A stretch of DNA of 64,000 bases from NCBI RefSeq assembly GCF_003583935.1, contig NZ_QYRN01000010.1, forward strand, positions 61,569 through 125,568, read 5' to 3'. The notes beneath the pieces are model-generated. The model was not told the DNA's origin. It saw nothing but the letters and a program-made list of their open reading frames with translations, and searched no databases. The stretch comes from Aureimonas flava (GTDB lineage Bacteria > Pseudomonadota > Alphaproteobacteria > Rhizobiales > Rhizobiaceae). The position numbers and the translations under genes are program-made. Positions 42,621 through 52,400 of the stretch are shown here, in pieces. Numbering within the stretch: position 1 is the first letter of the stretch; each line of letters opens with the position of its first letter.

Positions 42621-43625
42621 TCAGAGACCGAGATCGACGAGGCGATCGATGTTGTCCCGGTCGAGCGATTCCAGCTTCTGCGCCTGGATCAGCCGCTTGT
42701 CGGGGTAGACGCGCACCGGGCCGACGCCGACGAGCTCCATGTTGTCGGTCGGCTCCTGGCCGGCTGCGAGCATGGAGGAGAGCTGGGCGAAGACCTCGCC
42801 CGCCGTCAGCGGGTTCCAGATGTAGCCGCCCCGGATCACGCCCGACTTGACGTACCTGGCGCCCTGGCCGGGCGAGAAGCCGCCGACCAGCGCGACGCTC
42901 TTGGCCTTGCCCCGATCGTCCAGCACGCGGGCGGCGCCGATCGGGCCCTGGCTGCCGAAGGTCAGGATGCCCTTGAGGTCGGGGTTGGCGCGGAGCTGGT
43001 CCTGGGTGGTCTTGAGGCTCTCGTCGAGGCTCTCGGCGACGCCGAAGCGGTCGCCCACCATCTGCATCTTGGGATACTTCTCCTTCTGGTAGGCGATGGC
43101 GGCGTCGGCCCAGGCGTTGTGCAGCGGCACGGTGAGCGAGCCGACATAGACGATGTACTTGCCCTCCTCGCCCATCTCCTTGGCGAGCAGGTCCATATGG
43201 GCCTGACCGTAGGCCTCGGTCGTGGTCAGCTCGAAGTCCCAGTCCTTCTCCCGCTGGTCGGGCCCCTCGTGCGCCAGCACCTTGATGCCGGCGGCGCGGG
43301 CGCGCCCGAGAACCGGCTCCAGCGCGGCGGAATCGTTGGGCACGATGCCGATCACGTCGACCTTGCGGGCGATCAGGTCCTCGATGGCGCGGACCTGCTG
43401 GGCCGCGTCGGCCTGGGTCGGGCCGACCATCCAGGCGTTGACCTTGTATTCCTCGGCGCCCTTCTTGATTCCCTCCTCCATCGCGTTGAACCAGGGAATG
43501 CCCCCGATCTTCACGACGATTCCGGCCTGCGGCTCGGCGCTCTGCGCCAGGGCGGCCGGGCCGGCGAGCGAGAGGGCCAGCGCACCTCCCATGGCCGCGA
43601 GAGCGCGGCGACGCGACATCAGCAT
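42621..43625 (-). CDS. Sugar ABC transporter binding protein (RhaS/LsrB-like)
   Basis: A 334-aa periplasmic protein. The signal has a twin-arginine-like SRRRALAAMGGALALSLAG followed by cleavage at ALA/QSA. The mature fold is class I: VVKIGGIPWFNAMEEGIKKGAEEY, VGPTQADAAQQVRAIEDLIARKVDVIGIVPND and the LTFGSQGPIGAARVL strand. Close relatives are annotated as autoinducer-2 or rhamnose binding proteins. The ATG at 43623-43625 is chosen for the GGGAGG eight bases upstream. It lies 23 bases after the LacI gene, with which it may share a transcript. Confidence 0.92.
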   Translation of the reverse strand: MLMSRRRALAAMGGALALSLAGPAALAQSAEPQAGIVVKIGGIPWFNAMEEGIKKGAEEYKVNAWMVGPTQADAAQQVRAIEDLIARKVDVIGIVPNDSAALEPVLGRARAAGIKVLAHEGPDQREKDWDFELTTTEAYGQAHMDLLAKEMGEEGKYIVYVGSLTVPLHNAWADAAIAYQKEKYPKMQMVGDRFGVAESLDESLKTTQDQLRANPDLKGILTFGSQGPIGAARVLDDRGKAKSVALVGGFSPGQGARYVKSGVIRGGYIWNPLTAGEVFAQLSSMLAAGQEPTDNMELVGVGPVRVYPDKRLIQAQKLESLDRDNIDRLVDLGL

Positions 43626-43648
43626 CGTTTCATCCTCCCTTGTCATGC

Positions 43649-44668
43649 CTAGCCCGCCCGGACGGTTCTCCGGTGCGGGACCCGCAGCGTGGAGCCGCGG
43701 ATCGAGACGGCGCATTCGAGGCGCCTTGTTTCCTCGGGGGCCTCCCGACCCTCCATGCGGCCGCGAAGCAGCGCCCAGGCGGCCACGGCCATGTCCTCCA
43801 CCGGCTGGCGCACGGCGGTGATGCCGGGCGACACGAGCCGCATCCACTCCATCTCGTCGAACGAGGCGAAGGCGAGGTCGGCGGGGATCGACAGTCCCAT
43901 CCGCGCGACGAGCTCGTAGGCCAGAAGCGCGGTCATGTGGTCCAGCGCGAACAAAGCGTCCGGCCGCCCCCGCTCCAGCCGGGCGCGCAGGCGGTTCTCG
44001 GCCGCCCTGCGCTCGAAGCCGACGTCCAGCATCTCGGCGTCGATCGCGCCGGCCGCGGCGGCGAACCCGTCCCAGCGCTCGCGCACGTTGCTGATCGAAA
44101 GGCTGGTGCCGACCACGAGGCAGCTCGCCATCCCGGCCTCCAAGAGGTGGCGCGCCACGGCGCCCGACGCCGGCCCGTTGTCGACGGCCACGAGGTCGAA
44201 GCCGCCGTGGTCGGGAATGCGGTCGGCCACCACGGCGGGGATGGCGAGCCCGGCGGGAAGGCGCGTCGCCAGCGCCCCGTCGCAGGGGATCACGATGAGG
44301 CCCGCGGGCCGCCAGGCCCGGATGCTGGCGAGGCGGTCGGCCTCCTCGTCCGGGTCGTTGCGGGCGGACACCACCACGAGGTCGAACCCGCCCACGCGGG
44401 CCTCGTGCTCCAGCGTCGAGACGAAGGCCGCGAACATCGGGTTGGTGAGGTCCGGCACCACCACGGCCGCCAGCGCCGCCTTGCCCGAGCGCAGGCGCGA
44501 GGCTGCGATGTCGGTGACGTAGCCCAGTTCCTGGATCGCGGCGCGGACGCGAAGCGCGAAGTCGGGCGAGACGCTCGCCTTGCCGTTGATGACGTTGGAC
44601 ACGGTGGCGATCGACACGCCGGCCCGCTCGGCCACCATGCGGATGGACGGCGTCTGCTGCCGAGACAT
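43649..44668 (-). CDS. LacI-family regulator of the Rha/Lsr-like operon
   Basis: A 339-aa repressor. Its helix-turn-helix is IRMVAERAGVSIATVSNVINGKASVSP, with a hinge LRVRAAIQELGYVTDIAASRLRSG, and the effector domain ends in FASFDEMEWMRLVSPGITAV. GGGAGGG stands six bases before the ATG at 44666-44668. As first gene of the cluster it probably controls itself and the importer, kinase and aldolase behind it through the palindrome near 44719. The inducer is not known. Confidence 0.92.
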   Translation of the reverse strand: MSRQQTPSIRMVAERAGVSIATVSNVINGKASVSPDFALRVRAAIQELGYVTDIAASRLRSGKAALAAVVVPDLTNPMFAAFVSTLEHEARVGGFDLVVVSARNDPDEEADRLASIRAWRPAGLIVIPCDGALATRLPAGLAIPAVVADRIPDHGGFDLVAVDNGPASGAVARHLLEAGMASCLVVGTSLSISNVRERWDGFAAAAGAIDAEMLDVGFERRAAENRLRARLERGRPDALFALDHMTALLAYELVARMGLSIPADLAFASFDEMEWMRLVSPGITAVRQPVEDMAVAAWALLRGRMEGREAPEETRRLECAVSIRGSTLRVPHRRTVRAG

Positions 44669-44718
44669 GCGCACCCTCCCGCCCGACGGCCCGGCGCAAA
44701 ACCGGGTCCGTGAAACAA

Positions 44719-44730
44719 TAAAACGTTTCA
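44719..44730. promoter_or_regulatory. LacI-type operator candidate
   Basis: The dodecamer TAAAACGTTTCA has the perfect core AAACGTTT at 44721-44728, the usual LacI-family centre. TGAAAC at 44711-44716 and GTTTCA at 44725-44730 also form an inverted repeat around it. It lies about 51 bases before the LacI start in an AT-richer patch, so autoregulation of the whole operon is likely. Confidence 0.6.
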
Positions 44731-45015
44731 TCGGAGGCTATGCGAGCGTCGATATTCTGTCAACGATGTAAAGGGGCGGAGAAGCGCGGAGCTTTGCTGC
44801 GCTGCAAAAGCATCGGCCGGGTGCGGCGGCGAAGAGGCGTGTCGCGGAGCCCGCGGATCCTCGAGGTCGCGGCGGCTCCCCGGGGCCGCGATGCGCCGGG
44901 CGGGGGCGCCCGAAGGTGCCGCGGCCGGTCGGCCCTGTCGGCACCGGACCCCGGTGGGGGGCCCTGGTATCGCGATCCGGCCGGCGGGGAGCCGGCCGGA
45001 TCGGTGCGCGCTCGC
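44731..45015. other. Gene-free stretch between LacI promoter and MFS gene
   Basis: From the operator to the MFS stop I see no plausible gene. AT-rich sequence (TATTCTGTCAACGATG) near 44750 is upstream of the LacI gene and may belong to its promoter. The rest is GC-rich and ends with the hairpin at 44974-45002. Short frames here have no ribosome site or recognisable product. Confidence 0.6.
44974..45002 (-). terminator. Strong GC hairpin after the MFS carrier gene
   Basis: GATCCGGCCGGC and GCCGGCCGGATC pair perfectly over 12 bp with the loop GGGGA, 13 bases after the MFS stop on the minus strand. No T-run follows, so it is a U-less hairpin rather than a standard intrinsic terminator. Confidence 0.55.
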
Positions 45016-46329
45016 CTATTCGAGCACGAGGTTGCGCGATTCGACGTCGATCAGCCAGACGCTGAGGGCGGCGAGCACCAGGAGGCCGGAGATCGTCGCC
45101 AGGGCCGAGGTGAAGCTCGCGGCCATCAAGGGGGCGATGATCGAGGGGGCGAGGAGGCCGCCGACCCGGGCCATCGCGCCCGCCAGGCCCATGCCGCTCG
45201 CGCGCAGGCCGGTCGGGTAGATCTCGGGCGTGAAGGCGTAGAGCGCTCCCCAGGTGCCGAGGAGCGAGAAGCTCATCAGCAGCGTCGACCCGATCACGAT
45301 CAGGTTCGTCTGTCCGAGGCTGTAGAGCAGGCAGCCGATCGCGCTGAGGAACAGGAAGGCCATCAGCGTCGGCTTGCGGCCCCACTTCTCGACGCCGTAG
45401 GCGGCCAGGGCGAAGCCCGGAAGCTGGACCAGCGCGATGAGAACCAGGAACATCTGGCCGCGCATGAAGCCGAAGCCTTCGCCCGACAGGCGCACGGGCA
45501 GGTAGACGAAGATCCCGTAGTAGCAGATCGAGACCAGGACCCACGTCGCCAGGAGGAAGACGGAGCGGCGGCGCAGGAGGGGCGAGAACAGCGCGAAGAT
45601 GGACTTGCGCTCCATCGCCTCGGGCCGGAGCTCGCCGATCACCTCGGTCGAGCCGTTGGCCTTGGCCATGCGCTGAAGAACCTTGCGCGCCTCGTCCGAA
45701 CGTCCGGTCTTGTTGAGGTAGAGGGGCGACTCGGGAACGTAGAAGCGCAGCACCAGGCCGATGATCGCCGGCAGGCCGGTGCAGAAGAAGATCGTGCGCC
45801 AGGCCTCGCCGCCCTGCGTGCCGGCGTAGAGCGCGATCACGGCGAGCAGGATCGTGCCGATGGCCCAGAAGGATTCCAGGAGCACCAGCCACCGGCCGCG
45901 ACGGTTCGCCGGCAGGAACTCGGCCATCATCGTGTAGTCCACCGGAAGCGTGCCGCCGACGCCGATGCCGGTGAGAAAGCGCAGCGCCAGGAGCCAGGTC
46001 AGGTCGGGCGCGAAGGCGGAGGCGATGCCGAAGATGGCGTCGATGATGATGGCGATCACCAGAACCGGGCGCCGGCCGATCCGGTCGGCCAGCCGGCCGA
46101 ACGCGAAGGCGCCGATCAGCATGCCGACGAAGAACAGCGTTCCGGTCTGGAGCGCCTGCGGCACGGTGATGCCGAAACTCTTGGCGATCGAGGGTGCGGT
46201 GAAGCCGATCGCCAGCACCTGCATGGCGTCGGCGGCCCAGACCAGCCCGAAGATCACGAAGAGGCGGTGCTGGAATCGTCCGACCCCCGCCGCCTGTATG
46301 CCCTGCTCTACCGATATGGCTGCTGTCAC
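45016..46329 (-). CDS. nicT: MFS transporter, probable nicotinate carrier
   Basis: A 437-aa 12-helix carrier of the aromatic-acid/NiaP-like group. The conserved loop GRLADRIGRRPVLV lies between helices 2 and 3, and FLPANRRGRWLVLLESFW and RFYVPESPLYL match its second half. The GTG at 46327-46329 is preceded by AAAGGG. It is the last gene on the nic leftward arm, 168 bases after nicX, the position expected for a nicotinate or pyridine-acid importer. Family membership is sure; the substrate follows from context. Confidence 0.82.
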   Translation of the reverse strand: MTAAISVEQGIQAAGVGRFQHRLFVIFGLVWAADAMQVLAIGFTAPSIAKSFGITVPQALQTGTLFFVGMLIGAFAFGRLADRIGRRPVLVIAIIIDAIFGIASAFAPDLTWLLALRFLTGIGVGGTLPVDYTMMAEFLPANRRGRWLVLLESFWAIGTILLAVIALYAGTQGGEAWRTIFFCTGLPAIIGLVLRFYVPESPLYLNKTGRSDEARKVLQRMAKANGSTEVIGELRPEAMERKSIFALFSPLLRRRSVFLLATWVLVSICYYGIFVYLPVRLSGEGFGFMRGQMFLVLIALVQLPGFALAAYGVEKWGRKPTLMAFLFLSAIGCLLYSLGQTNLIVIGSTLLMSFSLLGTWGALYAFTPEIYPTGLRASGMGLAGAMARVGGLLAPSIIAPLMAASFTSALATISGLLVLAALSVWLIDVESRNLVLE

Positions 46330-46422
46330 GACCTGACCCTTTCGGTGCCGATGGATGGGGTCACGGCACCGCCGCGGCGGCGATCCGTGATGTTCGCTGC
46401 GTTCGGGCAAGGCCCGGCCCTT

Positions 46423-46489
46423 CCGGCCGGCGCACGGGGCGCCGGCCGGTCGGATTATGTCGGGGGAGCGCGGGTCCCGGCGCCGGGAC
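46423..46489 (-). terminator. Two tandem GC hairpins downstream of nicX
   Basis: GTCCCGGC/GCCGGGAC is a perfect 16-base palindrome at 46474-46489, nine bases after the nicX stop. CCGGCCGGCGC pairs with GCGCCGGCCGG across ACGGG at 46423-46449. Neither is followed by a T-run. They may stop or slow transcription before nicT, giving it lower expression, or protect the nicX 3' end. Confidence 0.5.
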
Positions 46490-46497
46490 GCCGGCCC

Positions 46498-47529
46498 TCA
46501 GCGGTCGCCGAACCGCATCTCCTTCACGACGAGATCGCCGTCGACGACGATGGCTTCGTCGTCCAGGAAGAGGGAGCAGCCGCGCATCGGGATGTCGAGA
46601 TGGCAGGCGGTGTCGTTGGGCCCGCCGAGCTCGTTGTTGGGCCCGGTCGAGAACATGACGTTGCCGTAGAAGGAGCGCGGCTCCATGCCCATGCCGCCGG
46701 GAAACTCGCCGGGGATCATGCCGTGCCACTTGGCGTTGGGGTTCATGCCCCAGCCGATATGGCTCATGCCCATGCCGCGCGGATCGCGGAAGCCGGCCAT
46801 GTAGGACTTCACCAGTTCGGCGTCGAGACCGCCGCGGATGTCCACCACCCAGCCCTTCTCGATCGTGTAGGTGATCGGATCGCGCACGTACATGTTGTGC
46901 GGCAGGAGGATGTCGCCCGGCGCCACCACGATCTGTCCGTCGACGCCATCGTCGTCGCCGCCGGTGAACACGAAGCCGGACGGCCAGTGGTCCCAGCGGC
47001 CCGGCTCGTCCGTGCAGGCGTATTCGGCGACCGTGGGATAGGTGTTGAGCTTGTAGGTCACGTCCGTGCCGTGCGGCGAGGTGATGCGCATCACCTTGGC
47101 CCGGGCGAGGTAGTCGGCGCCGATCTGGACCTTTTCGCGCAGCTCCGCGCTCGGCAGCATGCGGGCGAGGAGTTCGGGCGGCTCCACCGCCGTCAGGATG
47201 CGGGTGCCCGCCGCCTGGATCGCGAACTGCTCGGGCGAGAACAGGAGGAACACGCAGTCGATCAGCATGTCGCAGTTCTTCAGCGCCTTCACGGCGTCGG
47301 GCAGGGCGGCGAGCCCGGTGACGCCGACGTTCCAGCCGCCGGTCGGCAGCGGGGCCGGCAGGCGCATGTGGTACATCCGCGCGCCCAGGCGCTGGCCAGC
47401 GGCCATGAAGGCGTCGGCATAGTCGAGCCGGTCCGACCCTTGCGTCAGCACGACGAGCTTCTCGCCCTCGTGCACGCCCGACATCTTGAGCTGGTGAAGG
47501 CAGATCTCGGTGAAGCTGGATTGATCCAT
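46498..47529 (-). CDS. nicX: 2,5-dihydroxypyridine 5,6-dioxygenase
   Basis: A 343-aa non-haem iron ring-opening enzyme of the M29-like fold. It converts 2,5-dihydroxypyridine with O2 to N-formylmaleamate. Iron ligands in the family are a glutamate, histidines and an aspartate; here the HIGWGMNPNAKWHGM segment and the His-x-Asp pair in CHLDIP (310 and 312) fit. SPHGTDVTYKLN and DIRGGLDAELV are conserved. The ATG lies at 47527-47529 with GGAGA before it. It follows nicF by 64 bases and belongs to the nicCDEFX operon. Confidence 0.93.
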   Translation of the reverse strand: MDQSSFTEICLHQLKMSGVHEGEKLVVLTQGSDRLDYADAFMAAGQRLGARMYHMRLPAPLPTGGWNVGVTGLAALPDAVKALKNCDMLIDCVFLLFSPEQFAIQAAGTRILTAVEPPELLARMLPSAELREKVQIGADYLARAKVMRITSPHGTDVTYKLNTYPTVAEYACTDEPGRWDHWPSGFVFTGGDDDGVDGQIVVAPGDILLPHNMYVRDPITYTIEKGWVVDIRGGLDAELVKSYMAGFRDPRGMGMSHIGWGMNPNAKWHGMIPGEFPGGMGMEPRSFYGNVMFSTGPNNELGGPNDTACHLDIPMRGCSLFLDDEAIVVDGDLVVKEMRFGDR

Positions 47530-47593
47530 TCTCGGTCTCCTTGGATGCGTGGGGCGCCGGCGGCCGCGGCGGGCGGGTGGGGGCGACGCTCCC

Positions 47594-48229
47594 TCAGGCG
47601 GGAGCGCGCGTCAGGTGGGAGACGGCCTCGTCCAGCGAGACCACGTCTCCGTACTTGGAATCGATGTCGAACAGGTTGGCCTCGTGCGGGCCCTCGTGCC
47701 GGTCGCCCACGCAGTCGCGCACCACGATCGTGCGGAACCCGTGCTGCACCGCGTCCACCGCGCTGGCCCGGATGCAGCCGGAGGTGGAGCAACCGGCCAG
47801 GATCACCGTGTCGACGCCCTGGGCGTGCAGCATCGGCGCCAGGCTCGTGGCGAAGAAGGCGCTGGCATACTGCTTGGTCACCACCGGCTCCCCGTCCAGC
47901 GGCCCGACGCCCTCGCAGAACTCGGCGAGCGGATTGCCGGCCACCATGTCCCGCATCACCGGCGCCTTGCGCACCCAGACGCCGCCGTCGGCGCAGCCCG
48001 GCGCGTGGTACAGGATGTTGGTGTGGATCACCGGCACGCCCGCCGTGCGGGCGGCCGCGAGGAGGGCCGGCGTGCGGGCGACGGCCGCCACCACGCCGGG
48101 GGCGAAGAGCGGGGCGCCGGGCGTCGTGTAGGCTTTCATGAAGTCGATCACGAGAAGGGCGGGGCTGGCGCCGAAGCCGATGCGATTGCCCCAGACGCCC
48201 CGGTAGTTGTCGCTGGCGCTCTGCTCCAT
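47594..48229 (-). CDS. nicF: Maleamate amidohydrolase (isochorismatase family)
   Basis: A 211-aa cysteine hydrolase that releases ammonia from maleamate to give maleate. The triad is Asp29 (LLVIDFMKAY), Lys119 (VVTKQYASAFF) and Cys152 (LAGCSTSGCIRASA). GAGGAGGG before the ATG at 48227-48229 fixes the start; a further upstream frame has none. It lies 13 bases after nicE and is the fourth gene of the leftward nic operon. Length matches NicF. Confidence 0.93.
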   Translation of the reverse strand: MEQSASDNYRGVWGNRIGFGASPALLVIDFMKAYTTPGAPLFAPGVVAAVARTPALLAAARTAGVPVIHTNILYHAPGCADGGVWVRKAPVMRDMVAGNPLAEFCEGVGPLDGEPVVTKQYASAFFATSLAPMLHAQGVDTVILAGCSTSGCIRASAVDAVQHGFRTIVVRDCVGDRHEGPHEANLFDIDSKYGDVVSLDEAVSHLTRAPA

Positions 48230-48242
48230 GGCCTCGCCCTCC

Positions 48243-48994
48243 TCAGTACGCGCCGGAGAGGAGCGCACCGGCGCCCGGAACCACGGGTTCGAGCTCCAGC
48301 GCCTTCAGCATCTGGTAGGTGGTGGCGATCGCGGCGGTCACCACCGGCTTGCCGGTGAGCGCCTCGACCTTGGACACGCTGGCGAGCGAGGGCATCTGCA
48401 CGCAGGCCGACAGCACGATCGCGTCGACGCCCGTCGTGTCGAGCCCCGCGACGATGCCCGGCAGGTTCGCCGGATCGTGCGCGGCGACCTTCAGGTTGTC
48501 GGAGATCTCCAGCGCCGCGTGCGAGACGACCTCGACGCCCTCGGCCTCCATGTAGTCGATCACCATCCGCGTGAGCGGCTTCATGTAGGGAGCCACCACG
48601 GCGATGCGCTTGGCCTTCATGATGCCGAGCGCCTCCACCAGCGCGCCGGCGCTGGTGACCACCGGGGCGGGGGCGCCGTTCTCGGCGGTCACCGCCGCCA
48701 GGCGCTTCTGGCTCTCGCGATGGTAGCCGTGGCCCATCGACATGATGGCGACGAGGCAGGCGTAGCCGAGGACGTCGACGCGGGCGTCGGAAAGCTCCAG
48801 CGCGCAGCGGTCGGACTGGGCGTCCATCGCGGCCAGCTCGTCCTTGGTCACGTGCTTCATGCGCATGCGCGCGGAATGGAACGTGAAGCGCTCGGGCCGG
48901 ATCAGCTGGCGCGCCGCCAGCATCGCCGGGATCTCGGTCTCCATCGTGATGTTGGAACTCGGCACGATCTGACCGATGCGATAGGTCCTGGCGG

Positions 48995-48998
<4 letters not shown>
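48243..48998 (-). CDS. nicE: Maleate cis-trans isomerase (Asp/Glu racemase family)
   Basis: A 251-aa isomerase that turns maleate into fumarate, linking the pathway to the citric acid cycle. The two catalytic cysteines of the family are at residues 81 (DVLGYACLVAIMSMG) and 199 (DAIVLSACVQMPS). GQIVPSSNITMETEIP is the N-terminal substrate loop. It overlaps nicD by ATGA, showing translational coupling. Length and motifs agree with maleate isomerases of the nic and nicotine routes. Confidence 0.93.
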
Positions 48999-51379
<2,381 letters not shown>

Positions 51380-51859
51380 ATGGATTCACGGAACGCAGAG
51401 GCGGAGGAGGACGTGCCGGACGGCGCGGCGCCCTACGAGATCACCGAGCAGGTCGGCTATCTCCTGCGCCGCGCCTATCAGCGGCATCTCGCCATCTTCC
51501 AGGCCAATTCCGGCGACGGCCAGCTCACCTCGGTCCAGTTCTCCACCCTGTGCGCGCTGCGCGACCACGGCCCGCAGTCGCAGAGCGAGCTGGTGCGCGC
51601 GACGGGGGTCGACCAGGCCACGATCCGGGGCATCGTGGACCGTCTCAAGGCGCGCGCGCTGATCTCGCTGGCCAAGGATCCCGCCGACGCGCGCAAGGTG
51701 ATCATCGCGGCCAGCCCGGCCGGCCTCGACATGGTCGCCGAGATGATCCCGCATGCGCGCCGCATCACCGAGCTGACCTTCGGGGGCCTCAATCCGGCCG
51801 AGCGCCTGGCGCTGCTCCACACGCTGCGGCGGATCGTCGAGGTCGACGACGTGGGGTGA
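51380..51859 (+). CDS. nicR: MarR-family regulator of nicotinate degradation
   Basis: A 159-aa winged-helix repressor. The domain runs from YEITEQVGYLLRRAYQRHLAIFQ through SQSELVRATGVDQATIRGIVDRLKAR (recognition helix) to DPADARKVIIAASPAG (wing). The C-terminal helices supply dimerisation. MarR relatives of this kind release DNA when 6-hydroxynicotinate binds, controlling nic genes in Pseudomonas. It sits between nicC and nicA and can govern both arms from the palindrome at 51150. The ATG at 51380 follows GGCAGGC; other starts are possible. Confidence 0.87.
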   Translation: MDSRNAEAEEDVPDGAAPYEITEQVGYLLRRAYQRHLAIFQANSGDGQLTSVQFSTLCALRDHGPQSQSELVRATGVDQATIRGIVDRLKARALISLAKDPADARKVIIAASPAGLDMVAEMIPHARRITELTFGGLNPAERLALLHTLRRIVEVDDVG

Positions 51860-51887
51860 GAGCGGCGGCGTGCGGCGAGGTGCGAGC

Positions 51888-52400
51888 GTGAACGCCGCGT
51901 CCGCCCCGGAGCGGACCCGCCTCGAGGTCAACGGGCGCACGGTCGAGATCGAGGCGGCGCCGCAGACGCCGCTTCTCTATGTCCTGCGCAACGACCTCGA
52001 ATGCAACGGACCGAAATACGGCTGCGGGCTCGGCGAATGCGGAGCCTGCGCGGTTCTCATGGACGGGCGCGCCGTGCGCTCGTGCACCGTCCCGCTGCGC
52101 GCGGTGGGCGCGCGAGCGATCACCACGCTCGAAGGTCTCGGCTCGCGCGACGAGCCGCACCCGGTGCAGCGCGCCTTCATCGACTGCAACGCCGCGCAGT
52201 GCGGCTACTGCCTCAACGGCATGATCGTCGCCGCGGTGGCACTCCTGGCGCGCAACGCGCGGCCGAGCGAGGCCGAGATCCGCGCCGCGCTGCGCCATCA
52301 CCTGTGCCGCTGCGGCACGCATCTGGAAATCCTCGCCGCCGTCCGCCTGGCCGCCGACCGGATGGCCGAGCCCGCCGCCCCCGCCGAGACCGCCCGATGA
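51888..52400 (+). CDS. nicA: Nicotinate dehydrogenase small subunit, [2Fe-2S]
   Basis: A 170-aa iron-sulfur subunit. The plant-ferredoxin cluster uses Cys39, Cys46, Cys51 and Cys54 (ECNGPKYGCGLGECGAC), and the second cluster uses CGYCLNGM and HLCRCGTH in the helical C-terminal domain. Together with NicB it hydroxylates nicotinate at C6, with oxygen from water. The GTG at 51888 has GAGG about seven bases upstream, and an alternative GTG lies 18 bases earlier. The stop overlaps nicB by ATGA. It begins 28 bases after the nicR stop, so the three are one transcript. Confidence 0.93.
   Translation: MNAASAPERTRLEVNGRTVEIEAAPQTPLLYVLRNDLECNGPKYGCGLGECGACAVLMDGRAVRSCTVPLRAVGARAITTLEGLGSRDEPHPVQRAFIDCNAAQCGYCLNGMIVAAVALLARNARPSEAEIRAALRHHLCRCGTHLEILAAVRLAADRMAEPAAPAETAR

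Noticed and set aside
38964..43625. Autoinducer-2 Lsr uptake system
   Set aside because: LsrF and LsrG-type genes are absent, and a class II aldolase and LacI regulator are present. The annotation-like resemblance of the binding protein alone is not enough.
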